A stretch of DNA of 51,149 nucleotides, taken from Moraxella sp. (GTDB lineage: Bacteria; Pseudomonadota; Gammaproteobacteria; Pseudomonadales; Moraxellaceae). Where the stretch lies: positions 1-51,149 of the forward strand of contig JAUNEE010000004.1 of NCBI GenBank assembly GCA_030525705.1. The letters are read 5' to 3'. Shown one piece after another: positions 18,859-26,932 of the stretch; the stretch's first letter is position 1, and each line of letters starts with the position of its first letter. The notes under the pieces were generated by a model. The model was not told where the DNA came from. It was given only the letters and a program-made list of their open reading frames with translations, and searched no databases. Position numbers and translations under genes: made by a program.

Positions 18859-21291
18859 CTAACGCTGCCACAGCCAAGACAACATCGCCAGTATATCGGT
18901 TTCTTTTTGGGATTGCTTGCCGTCATATAAAAATGCAGTATCAAGTGCCAAAAGCACGGATTTAGCATCTCCATTCAAGCCTAAAATCACACTCGCCCAA
19001 TCACTAACGCTCAGCCTGTGCGTATTTTCTATCAAATTCAAGCACTCAGCCTCCGTTAACGCCTCCAAGGACACCCCGAAAAGTCGCCCCCACCGCACTA
19101 ACGCCTCCCGCACCGCCTGCAGACGCCCCATCAAAAGGCTATTATCCTGCACCCCCACTAAAAAGGCAAGTAAAACCACGCCGACCTTTTGGACATCTGG
19201 CAGCTCATGATACACCCTGGGCAATAAAAAGCTTAAAATCCGCCCAAAATCCTCACGTCCACCTACCGTCAGCTCAGCTGATACGTCCGACAGCGTCCGC
19301 ACAAGCCCTGCCAAGACACACGCCTGCCACAGCTTATCCATCTTCGATAGCAGTCTGGCATAGTCCCGAACCGGTAAAAACGACCCTGAAAAGGACGGCG
19401 AAACGAACAGCATGGACAGTCCTTTTTGATAACACATCAACGTGGCTTTTTGACGGCTAGACAAAGAAATGTTCGGATTTTTAATATGAAAGTTTAGAAT
19501 TTTTAAATAACGAAGCAGTCGCAGTCCATCGCCTTGTCGTGGCAAGTTCGCCACCGCCTCCAATAGCGACTCATCAAGACTGTGCGGTAAAATCTGCACC
19601 TTCTGCGTTTCATCATTTGATGAAAGCTGCACATAAATCTCTGACAAATCCACCACCGCCCCATACCTTAAACTTGCAAAGCGGCATAAAAGCACCGCCT
19701 CGATGAGTGCCACCACGCCAACCGCTTGGCGTTCATGCTTCACCAAAATCCACGGAAGCTCCTCTTTGAAGGTCTCAGCCAGCAGCACATCATCATCCGC
19801 ACCAAAAGCCGCACCAGAAACACCGCCGCCTTTAGCCTGAACATTTACGCCCACTTGACCGCCTGTAAAAATCCAGCCGTCTTTTGGAACGGGTTTTTCT
19901 TCTTCGTCAATGGCACGCCAGTCATACCATGCCTCGTCCATCACCAGCCTGCCATCGACCACCCGCTCTTCAATCGCCTCAAATGCCAGCGTTTGATACA
20001 CATTTTCCGCCTCCAAAGGCGTCACCGCCTCATGCTGACAGACCTCGTGGTGTGCTTCTTCTAGGCGGTAAGCGTCCAAATGGGCGGTCATGTCTTTGCC
20101 AAAATCATCATACCAACGCCCACGAATGGCAACAAGTCGCTCATAAATCTCTGGGTGCGTACTAAAAAAGCCCTCGTGCATCTTCGGGTCAGCGAAGAAA
20201 AAATAGCCCACATAGGTGCTATACTGTCCCGTCAGTTGTGTGGACTGCCCCGCTTCAATATATTCCAAAAGCCTAAGCACCCCGAAACTTCTGGACAGCT
20301 GAATGCTGGTTGCGTCTGCCAAAAGCTCACGCTGGCGATTAAAATGATGGATAATCCAGTCATGCACTGCCATGCCGACAACACCCACCATACGCATTAG
20401 CACCAAAATCCCCATCACAAAAACAAAGTTCGCCATCGCCGCCGCTCGTAGTTCTGCGATGATTTCTTGACGGGTTGGGGTGCGATGCGTTTGCCAGTAG
20501 CTTAGCCACTCGCCTTTACTTTGGGGCTGATTTAATACCAAGCTTTCCTTGGGCGTGCGGTGATAATTGGCATGAAACTTCCCAAAAATCACATCAGAGA
20601 GCCACTCACTACTTTCATAAAGCCAAGACAGCCCCATCATAAGCGTACTGGTGGTAAGATTTAGACGTGCGTCTCCTTGAATAATATGCCCGAACTCATG
20701 CCCAATCAGCCCATAAAGCGCCTCATTATCCAGCTTCTCCACCGCCCCTTGAGTCAGCACCAGCACGGTGTCTTTTTCATCAAAACCCGCCACAAAAGCA
20801 TTCACGCCCATCTCTTGCACCAGCACATACAACTTGGGCAAAGGCACACCCGAGGCGATACTCATCTGCGTGGCGAATTCATAATAACGGGCATAGCTAC
20901 TTGGCAAGGCAGAAATACTGGGTGCACGGATAAAGGTGGGATAGTACACCGCCTCGGCTTGTTTCGTTTCTGCGTCCGTCTCAGAAACACCACTGACAAA
21001 CAGCCGTACCGCCCCCATACTTTTGGCAATGCCTACCCCGCCAAGTGCCGCGCGTCTTTTGCCCAAATACAGCCCGAACGCCACATAAGCTGCCAAAACC
21101 ACAAGGCACATCAGCCAGTAAGACAAGTTCACATCACCCGTCAAAAACCAAGTGACGCACAAGCACACAAGCAGCAGCAAAAACGCCTGAAATAGCACCG
21201 CCACTAAAAACAGCCGATAAAATACCATGCTAAGCCGCCTATGATAGGCAGCGGCGGCGAAAAAATCATAAGAGGGGGGCGAGCTACGCAT
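18859..21291 (-). CDS. M48-family membrane zinc metalloprotease (HtpX-like), large form
   Basis: The 810-residue protein has two N-terminal membrane segments (about residues 23-50 and 57-76) and a gluzincin domain with the zinc motif HEFGHIIQGD (His 198, Glu 199, His 202), then more hydrophobic helices near residues 285-310 and the downstream NRQRELLADATSIQL, whose Glu is the third zinc ligand. Residues about 430-810 form a large domain without motifs I recognise, probably cytosolic and helical. Small HtpX proteins have about 290 residues, so this is the extended family seen beside LemA proteins. It likely cleaves misfolded membrane proteins. LemA is directly upstream on the same strand, a very common pairing. 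Confidence 0.88.
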   Translation of the reverse strand: MRSSPPSYDFFAAAAYHRRLSMVFYRLFLVAVLFQAFLLLLVCLCVTWFLTGDVNLSYWLMCLVVLAAYVAFGLYLGKRRAALGGVGIAKSMGAVRLFVSGVSETDAETKQAEAVYYPTFIRAPSISALPSSYARYYEFATQMSIASGVPLPKLYVLVQEMGVNAFVAGFDEKDTVLVLTQGAVEKLDNEALYGLIGHEFGHIIQGDARLNLTTSTLMMGLSWLYESSEWLSDVIFGKFHANYHRTPKESLVLNQPQSKGEWLSYWQTHRTPTRQEIIAELRAAAMANFVFVMGILVLMRMVGVVGMAVHDWIIHHFNRQRELLADATSIQLSRSFGVLRLLEYIEAGQSTQLTGQYSTYVGYFFFADPKMHEGFFSTHPEIYERLVAIRGRWYDDFGKDMTAHLDAYRLEEAHHEVCQHEAVTPLEAENVYQTLAFEAIEERVVDGRLVMDEAWYDWRAIDEEEKPVPKDGWIFTGGQVGVNVQAKGGGVSGAAFGADDDVLLAETFKEELPWILVKHERQAVGVVALIEAVLLCRFASLRYGAVVDLSEIYVQLSSNDETQKVQILPHSLDESLLEAVANLPRQGDGLRLLRYLKILNFHIKNPNISLSSRQKATLMCYQKGLSMLFVSPSFSGSFLPVRDYARLLSKMDKLWQACVLAGLVRTLSDVSAELTVGGREDFGRILSFLLPRVYHELPDVQKVGVVLLAFLVGVQDNSLLMGRLQAVREALVRWGRLFGVSLEALTEAECLNLIENTHRLSVSDWASVILGLNGDAKSVLLALDTAFLYDGKQSQKETDILAMLSWLWQR

Positions 21292-21361
21292 AATAAGCCC
21301 TAAGCTGTATTAAACGGTATCATCAGATAACATCAAGTGAAACGGCATAAAATAAAATCGC

Positions 21362-21949
21362 CTAAAACTTCACCGCAGGTGCGACATCGATGGCAGATTT
21401 GTCATTAAAATCCAACTGCGCCAAACGCTCGAATTTAAAAAATCCGCTAATCAAGTTATTCGGAAAAACTTCCCTTTGGTTATTATAAAACATCACGCTG
21501 TCATTATAATGTTGCCGTGCAAAACCGATGCGGTTTTCGGTATTGGTTAGCTCGTCCATGACTTGTTTCATCAAAGCGTCCGCTTTTAATTCTGGATAAT
21601 TTTCCGCCACGGCATAAAAATTACCCAACGCCCGAGACAACGCATTCTCCGCCTGTGCTAACAGCCCGATTTGCTGGCTGTCACCCACATCGGTGGTTTG
21701 GCTTGCGACTTTTTGGGCATGGCTACGTGCCTCTGTGACAGCGGTCAAGGTGGCAAGCTCGTGCTGCATATAATTGCTTGCCGTACTCACCAGATTTGGG
21801 ATAAGGTCGTGACGGCGTTTTAACTGCACATCGATTTGAGATAAGCCGTTGGTGACTTGGTTTTTTAGCCGCACAAGTCCATTATAAACGCTGATAAAAA
21901 AGCCCACCAGCACTATTAAAAGCACCAAAACAACGATAAATCCAAGCAT
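21362..21949 (-). CDS. LemA family protein
   Basis: The 195-residue product starts with a membrane segment (about residues 2-22, LGFIVVLVLLIVLVGFFISVY). The LemA helical bundle follows: NGLVRLKNQVTNGLSQIDVQ, then LKRRHDLIPNLV, and the C-terminal ENRIGFARQHYNDSVMFYN stretch with FFKFERLAQ. The N terminus is probably outside and the helical domain on the cytoplasmic or periplasmic side, depending on orientation. The molecular function of the family is unsettled; a partner role with the adjacent M48 protease is the usual inference. AAGGAG lies just before the ATG. The gene sits between the M15-type peptidase and the M48 protease on one strand. Confidence 0.9.
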   Translation of the reverse strand: MLGFIVVLVLLIVLVGFFISVYNGLVRLKNQVTNGLSQIDVQLKRRHDLIPNLVSTASNYMQHELATLTAVTEARSHAQKVASQTTDVGDSQQIGLLAQAENALSRALGNFYAVAENYPELKADALMKQVMDELTNTENRIGFARQHYNDSVMFYNNQREVFPNNLISGFFKFERLAQLDFNDKSAIDVAPAVKF

Positions 21950-21988
21950 AACTTCTCCTTATTTTCGCCAAAATATCAAAAATCACCC

Positions 21989-22789
21989 TTAAAACTGCCC
22001 ATCAATCCACAAAACCTCCTCGGTTTCCACCACATCACGACAAGGCGAACCTGCCGAGCTAAACTGCGCCCCCCATTTTCTGTAGCCTTGGGTGTCCAAA
22101 TGTATCGCACCTGTGGCATACAGCCCAAGCCCGAACTGATAACGCTGACCCTCATCACGCCAAAACTGGCATAGTTTATCTTTCATTTGATACAACGCCC
22201 AGCTGTCATCTCCATAAGAAGGCACCCAAATGTCAATCGCCCCATTCGTCATATGCTTACTGCTCGCTGCCCCGCCTGCACAGCGGTTTAAGTCAGGATT
22301 TCTGTATACGGAGCGGATTTTTGTTTCACTGGGTAAAATCCCCCGCCATTTTAGGGTGTTATAAAGCTGCAGAGTTGGGAGCATATTCGACCATAGCTCC
22401 TCTGGTGGCACTTGATAAGGCTGATGATTGCACGCCTGCCAAGAACGTGCCGTGGTTAAAAGCTCATGCATGGGCGGCACTTCTGCACCAAGTCTTGCTG
22501 ACAAAAAGTCCTCGTATTTTTTGGCATAGTTGGCGTGCCATGGATTTTCTTTTAGCCAATCTTGGTAGTCTTGATAGGTGCCGACATCACGCTCACGCAC
22601 AGGCACATCATGCTCATGCCCATCATGGTCACTATGGCTACTGCCACTTCTATCCCCAAATAGCCAATCCCAAAGCGATGCATTCGCAGAGCCGCTAAAA
22701 AAACACAAAGCCACACAAGACGCCAAAACGCCTTTTTTTAGTCCGCTTTTTAAAGAAAAGGTAAAACGGTGGTTTGTTGGATTTTGCAT
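21989..22789 (-). CDS. Secreted M15-type (D-Ala-D-Ala carboxypeptidase-like) peptidase with His-rich linker
   Basis: The 266-residue product has a signal peptide (VLASCVALCFFSGSANA, ending about residue 37). A His/Asp-rich stretch follows (SHSDHDGHEHD, residues 51-61). The C-terminal domain shows the M15A zinc pattern: Ser-Lys-His with Asp seven residues later (SSKHMTNGAIDIW, His 179 and Asp 186) and a later His in TGAIHLDTQGYRKWG (His 230). It also has the SVYRNPDLNR segment near the substrate site. It most likely trims peptidoglycan stem peptides in the periplasm. GAGGGG precedes the ATG. It is the first gene of a minus-strand run leading into lemA and the M48 protease gene. The His-rich linker could bind or buffer zinc. 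Confidence 0.8.
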   Translation of the reverse strand: MQNPTNHRFTFSLKSGLKKGVLASCVALCFFSGSANASLWDWLFGDRSGSSHSDHDGHEHDVPVRERDVGTYQDYQDWLKENPWHANYAKKYEDFLSARLGAEVPPMHELLTTARSWQACNHQPYQVPPEELWSNMLPTLQLYNTLKWRGILPSETKIRSVYRNPDLNRCAGGAASSKHMTNGAIDIWVPSYGDDSWALYQMKDKLCQFWRDEGQRYQFGLGLYATGAIHLDTQGYRKWGAQFSSAGSPCRDVVETEEVLWIDGQF

Positions 22790-23016
22790 AAGCCCCTCAA
22801 ATATCGCAATGATTGATATCGTTGATAATTATGTTTCAAAATTCATTGTAATACAGTCGCTTCGTTTTTTCTACTGTTTTTAGCCCAAGCAAACACTTCT
22901 TTTGCCCAACTTTATTATACCCAACACTTTTTATGCAAAAAATTTGTCAAACCAACAATAATCAGGTAGAATAGAATGTTTAGCACTCAGCGTTCTCTTT
23001 TTTAAGACAACCCTCT

Positions 23017-24168
23017 ATGTCCAATCAACAATACCGCTACCGATTCTCTCGCCAAAGTCACCATATGGGGCGAGACTTGTTGCCAAACATCTGGCAACGA
23101 GTACATATTGACCCGTGGCTGTTTTTGTTGTTGATTACCATTTGTTTTATTGGGCTGACCATCTTATACAGTGCCTCCACGCAGGACATGGCGATGGTCT
23201 TTCGCCAAACCAGAAGCTACGCCATCGCCTTTATGGTAATGATTATCATGGCACAGCTCCCCCCGAATTTCTACCGCACTCTGACCCCCATTTTTTATGT
23301 GATTGGCGTGATTTTATTGATATTGGTCGAGCTTATTGGTGAAGTGCGTATGGGCGCTCAAAGATGGATTAGAATCCCTGGTTTTGGTAGCGTTCAGCCC
23401 TCCGAGTTCATGAAGCTTGGTATGCCGATGATGTGCGCATGGTACTTATCACGGCGTGAACTCCCTCCTAAACTCTCCACGGTTTTTGTGACGCTGGGCA
23501 TTATTTTATTGCCCGTTTTACTCATCGCCAAAGAGCCTGACCTTGGTACCAGTCTGTTGGTTGCCTCTAGTGGGATTTTTGTGCTGTTTTTATCAGGGTT
23601 ACCATGGTGGATGATTGGCACTGCCATCGCTTTATTCATTCCCTTTGTGCTAACCTCTTGGCAGTTTTTGCTCCACGACTACCAAAAAACACGTGTCATG
23701 ACGCTATTAAATCCAGAGGCGGACGCCCTAGGCGCAGGCTGGAACATCATGCAGTCAAAAACCGCCATCGGCTCAGGCGGACTAACAGGAAAAGGTTATC
23801 TACAAGGCACGCAGTCGCATTTACACTTTTTACCCGAGGGGCATACCGACTTCATCATCGCCGCATTTTCTGAGGAATTCGGACTGGTGGGCGTGATTTT
23901 ACTGATGTTTTTTTATGTCTGCCTGCTCGGACGCTCATTTTATATCGCCCTTGTTAATCCTGATACTTATTGTAAGCTTTTAGCAGGGGCGTTAACCATG
24001 TCGTTTTTTGTGTACATTTTCGTGAATGTCGGCATGGTAGGTGGTATTTTACCCGTGGTGGGCGTACCTTTGCCTTTTATTAGCTATGGCGGCACGGCGA
24101 TTATCACACTCATGGCGTGTTTTGGGCTTTTAACCTCCATTCACACCCATAAAAATAAAAGCCACTAA
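23017..24168 (+). CDS. rodA: Rod-shape peptidoglycan glycosyltransferase RodA (MrdB)
   Basis: A SEDS-family integral membrane enzyme that polymerises lipid II for cell elongation together with PBP2. The 383-residue protein has about ten membrane segments. Diagnostic stretches are the opening DPWLFLLLITICFIGLTILYSAS, GAQRWIRIPGFGSVQPSEFMKLG, KEPDLGTSLL (its Asp is the conserved catalytic-region residue of SEDS proteins), FLPEGHTDFIIAAFSEEFG and the closing GVPLPFISYGGTAI. The frame is intact and of standard length. In many relatives mltB and rlpA follow; here only rlpA is found, after a 430-base gap. The coding sequence is preceded by about 220 bases without a gene. Confidence 0.95.
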   Translation: MSNQQYRYRFSRQSHHMGRDLLPNIWQRVHIDPWLFLLLITICFIGLTILYSASTQDMAMVFRQTRSYAIAFMVMIIMAQLPPNFYRTLTPIFYVIGVILLILVELIGEVRMGAQRWIRIPGFGSVQPSEFMKLGMPMMCAWYLSRRELPPKLSTVFVTLGIILLPVLLIAKEPDLGTSLLVASSGIFVLFLSGLPWWMIGTAIALFIPFVLTSWQFLLHDYQKTRVMTLLNPEADALGAGWNIMQSKTAIGSGGLTGKGYLQGTQSHLHFLPEGHTDFIIAAFSEEFGLVGVILLMFFYVCLLGRSFYIALVNPDTYCKLLAGALTMSFFVYIFVNVGMVGGILPVVGVPLPFISYGGTAIITLMACFGLLTSIHTHKNKSH

Positions 24169-24186
24169 ATACACCCAAAAAAAAGA

Positions 24187-24224
24187 AAAACCGCTCATAC
24201 TGCACGCACCATCAGGGCGGTTTT
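24187..24224. terminator. Hairpin downstream of rodA
   Basis: AAAACCGC (24187-24194) pairs with GCGGTTTT (24217-24224) across a 22-base loop. On the plus strand only four Ts follow; the T-tract is longer on the minus strand. It is probably the rodA terminator, possibly weak. Confidence 0.55.
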
Positions 24225-24448
24225 ATAATCCAAATACAGTTAAAAACCAATACTCAAAAAAACAAATCCATAAAATTTTGCATTGATTTTTAAAAAACAA
24301 CCCTATCATATATTCACCCAAATAATTCCACCCTTAAAAAAGATTTTATAAACCCCTTTAAAAAATCAATCCAAAAAAACAAAGAACCAAAGCTGAAAAA
24401 TCAAACAAATCTTAACAATTTGTTAGAAAAAAGGGCTTTTTTCGCCAA
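24225..24448. other. AT-rich gene-free stretch between rodA and rlpA
   Basis: About 220 bases dominated by A-runs with no open frame of note on either strand and no recognisable remnant of mltB. It holds no structure I can support until the inverted repeats that begin at 24449. Confidence 0.5.
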
Positions 24449-24493
24449 ATTACCACAAAAAACGCTTGCAAGCAGAAAAAATCGTGGTAATAT
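24449..24493 (+). promoter_or_regulatory. rlpA promoter inside nested inverted repeats
   Basis: Predicted -35 TTGCAA (24466-24471), 16-base spacer, -10 TAATAT (24488-24493) with an extended TG two bases before it. The -35 lies inside the perfect palindrome GCTTGCAAGC (24464-24473). Outer arms ATTACCAC (24449-24456) and GTGGTAAT (24484-24491) are perfect inverted repeats centred at nearly the same point. This layout suits a dimeric regulator that blocks the promoter. Confidence 0.5.
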
Positions 24494-24507
24494 GGATAAA
24501 TGGGCTT

Positions 24508-24530
24508 TATATGAGACATTGTCTCATATA
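24508..24530 (+). promoter_or_regulatory. Perfect 10-bp hairpin in the rlpA leader
   Basis: TATATGAGAC, loop ATT, GTCTCATATA: ten uninterrupted pairs. It falls a few bases downstream of the predicted transcription start, so it would either be an operator or a 5'-end stem-loop protecting the mRNA. No T-tract follows, so it is not a terminator. Confidence 0.6.
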
Positions 24531-24600
24531 GCCAAGCGACACAAAGTCGCCACCAAACGCACCTAACCCAAGCGGTTGGTTCATTAACATGAGGTTATCT

Positions 24601-25170
24601 ATGAAACATAAACTGAGTGCTGCTGTTGCCTTGTCTTTGGCATTTTCGGGCACAACCGCCCAAGCCACGACTGAGCCTCGCCCTGCTGACATTGAGCATA
24701 TCTTAAGCGAACTAAGCCGCCAGCAAGACAACGCCTCAAGCTTGGTAAAAGCCGCACGTGAGCCTGCATCACTGGCAGCAGGCGTCTTAGCCAGCCAAGT
24801 TAACCTAAGTAGCCACCAAAATGATGATGTGCTAGGACAGCTGACCGCTGTTGCCTCTAACACCGTCAACCGCTTTAAACAAACAGGGCTTGCCTCTTGG
24901 TATGGTCGTCAATTCCACGGCAAAAAAACCGCCAGTGGCGAGCGTTTTGATATGAATGCGATGACTGCCGCTCACCGCTCCCTACCGATGAACTGCTATG
25001 TGCGTGTCACCAATAAAGACAACGGCAAATCGGTAGTAGTGCGTATCAATGACCGTGGTCCTTTCCATGGCAACCGTGTGCTTGATCTTTCCTATGGTGC
25101 TGCCAAAGCCATCGGCATCACCGAAAAAGGCGTAGGCAATGTCACCATCGAGCGTGTGGAAGGTCCTTAA
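24601..25170 (+). CDS. rlpA: RlpA-like septal ring lytic transglycosylase (single domain)
   Basis: Cleaves naked glycan strands of peptidoglycan at the division site. The 189-residue product has a signal peptide (MKHKLSAAVALSLAFSGTTAQA), a helical region to about residue 90 and a double-psi beta-barrel domain from residue 96: GLASWYGRQFHGKKTASGE, MTAAHRSLPMNCYVRV, and VVRINDRGPFHGNRVLDLS (Asp 151). No SPOR domain follows, so its recruitment to septal glycans must differ from that of long RlpA proteins. No lipobox is evident; it would be soluble in the periplasm. An in-frame ATG lies 4 codons upstream (24589), but AGGTT precedes the 24601 start at the right distance. A strong terminator follows. 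Confidence 0.85.
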   Translation: MKHKLSAAVALSLAFSGTTAQATTEPRPADIEHILSELSRQQDNASSLVKAAREPASLAAGVLASQVNLSSHQNDDVLGQLTAVASNTVNRFKQTGLASWYGRQFHGKKTASGERFDMNAMTAAHRSLPMNCYVRVTNKDNGKSVVVRINDRGPFHGNRVLDLSYGAAKAIGITEKGVGNVTIERVEGP

Positions 25171-25215
25171 ACTTTCACCACCTCTTAATCATGTTGATAA
25201 AAACCAAAACCCTCC

Positions 25216-25242
25216 AAAAAGCCGCTTAGGCGGCTTTTTTTT
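25216..25242 (+). terminator. Intrinsic terminator of rlpA
   Basis: GCCGC, loop TTAG, GCGGC, flanked by an A-run and followed by eight Ts. It lies 45 bases after the rlpA stop codon. Confidence 0.9.
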
Positions 25243-25369
25243 GTTTTTAATACCTATTATCTGCTTATTTTTTCAGCGTTTAACTATAGCAAAAAAACCA
25301 TAAATCAGGTATGATGGCAGTAATTTTCTTGCATTGCGTTTGGCGTGCGTTTGGGTAAAGGAAGTTTCT

Positions 25370-26770
25370 TTGTCTTTTTCATCCATTAAAGTCAATTCAT
25401 TGCAGCGGTTTTCGCTCAATTTCTCCGCCAACATCATTGCGTCTTTTTGGATGCTTTTGGGGTCGGTGCGGGCATTTTTATGGGTGAAACCCTCCTTTGC
25501 TCAGTTTTTTTGTTTTTTAACCACCGCCCTACTCGCCAACGTTCTATTTGCTTGGCTTGCTTCGGACATGGGCAGCGAATTTAACCGCCAAGGACTTATC
25601 AGCTATCTGGTCTGGCCTGTCATTATGCTGGTGGCAGGAATTATCATCGCACGGCGTTCCCAAAACTACGCACTCATGTTCGTGCCTGTGATTTTATGGC
25701 TGACCGCTGACACCCTGCTTATGCTGGTACAAAGCCTTATCCAATTCCTAGGGCTACAAAATCTCCTGCCCGACTGGGCTTATACCATCATTCCTACGCT
25801 GTTTATCTTACTTTTTGTATGGCAAACGGCCGCACTTTTACTGATTTTCGCAAAAAAGCTTTATTGGAACTGGTGGGAGCGTGGCTTAATGCTCATCGGG
25901 GCGATTGCCCTGTTGGTGGTATGGCAAAAAAACATTGACGACCAGCCCATTTTTAAAATCACACCCACCACACCCACACTGACCGAAGCTGAATTTTTCT
26001 CCCAGCCCATGCTACTAGAAAGCAGCCTAAACGCACTGTCCGTCAGCAACTCAGGCGTCAGCGAATGGTACTTTTTAGGAGTGGCAGGCTACGCCAGTCA
26101 AGACGTCTTCGCCAGTGAGATTGGTGCAGCACAGCAGCTCTTTGATGTGCGTTTTAAGACACTGGGACGTTCACTATCACTCATTAACAACCGCCACACA
26201 TGGACAGACGCACCCATTGCCACCCACCACAGCATAGAACGAAGCTTAATGGAAATCGGCAAAAAAATGGACTCACAAGAAGACATTTTATTTTTAACAC
26301 TAACCTCGCACGGGCTTGGGGCAGAAGATGGCTACCCCACGGGCGGACTTGTAATGGAAAACCCACCTCTATCGCTTGAACCAGTTGATGGCGCATGGCT
26401 TAAAGAAAGCCTTGACAAAGCAGGCATTCGTTGGCGAGTGATTGTGGTGTCGTCTTGTTATTCAGGCGCGTTCATTGACGAGCTATTAACACCCACCACT
26501 GCCATCATCACCGCCTCCGCCAAGGACAAAGCCTCTTTTGGCTGTAGTAATGACGCTGATTTAACCTACTTTGGGCGGGCATTTTTCGCTGAAAGTCTAA
26601 GAAGTGAAAGCAGCTTTGAAAAAGCATTCACCGTTGCCTCTCGCCGCATTGCCGAGCGTGAAGCACTCATGGGCTTCCCCGCCTCAGAACCACAAATGAC
26701 CGTTGGCACACTCATGAAAACCGCCCTGCCTGAATTCGAAAAAGTACTATTTGGGCAAACACCCCCCTGA
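25370..26770 (+). CDS. Membrane-anchored C13 family (legumain-like) cysteine peptidase
   Basis: The product has an N-terminal membrane region with about six hydrophobic segments (residues about 35-190), then a soluble C-terminal domain with the C13 clan CD dyad: His in LFLTLTSHGLGAEDG (His 314 from the TTG start) and Cys in VIVVSSCYSGAF (Cys 363). An Asp-rich stretch FGCSNDADLTYFG follows as in related bacterial C13 peptidases. C13 enzymes in eukaryotes are legumain and the GPI transamidase; bacterial roles are poorly known. The open frame extends to TTG 25334, but AAAGGAAG lies five bases before TTG 25370, which I choose; no ATG is available near the start. The gene sits alone between rlpA and the NlpD-like gene. 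Confidence 0.8.
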   Translation: MSFSSIKVNSLQRFSLNFSANIIASFWMLLGSVRAFLWVKPSFAQFFCFLTTALLANVLFAWLASDMGSEFNRQGLISYLVWPVIMLVAGIIIARRSQNYALMFVPVILWLTADTLLMLVQSLIQFLGLQNLLPDWAYTIIPTLFILLFVWQTAALLLIFAKKLYWNWWERGLMLIGAIALLVVWQKNIDDQPIFKITPTTPTLTEAEFFSQPMLLESSLNALSVSNSGVSEWYFLGVAGYASQDVFASEIGAAQQLFDVRFKTLGRSLSLINNRHTWTDAPIATHHSIERSLMEIGKKMDSQEDILFLTLTSHGLGAEDGYPTGGLVMENPPLSLEPVDGAWLKESLDKAGIRWRVIVVSSCYSGAFIDELLTPTTAIITASAKDKASFGCSNDADLTYFGRAFFAESLRSESSFEKAFTVASRRIAEREALMGFPASEPQMTVGTLMKTALPEFEKVLFGQTPP

Positions 26771-26868
26771 CACCAGCCGATTTTTTGTTAATTTTTTATT
26801 AACGATTGTTAAGATTTATGTATTGATTGCTTAACTTTTGCAAGCTCTTACCAAAATATAAACAGGGG

Positions 26869-26897
26869 TTGTCAGTCTTAAAAAAGTGGTGTACTTT
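26869..26897 (+). promoter_or_regulatory. Candidate promoter of the NlpD-like gene
   Basis: TTGTCA (26869-26874), 17-base spacer, TACTTT (26892-26897), about 35 bases before the start codon. The -10 is a moderate match. Confidence 0.4.
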
Positions 26898-26932
26898 ATG
26901 ACATATTTTCTTGGTTTATTAGCGAGACCTTT

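Noticed and set aside
20677..21195. 172-codon plus-strand frame antisense to the M48 protease gene
   Set aside because: His/Gln-rich composition typical of a shadow frame; the minus strand encodes the HEFGH protease.
24187..24224. Rod-downstream hairpin considered as a fourth copy of the dispersed repeat
   Set aside because: Only the AAAACCG and TGAGCGGTTTTTC ends agree with copy A; the middle does not align, so it is listed as a terminator.
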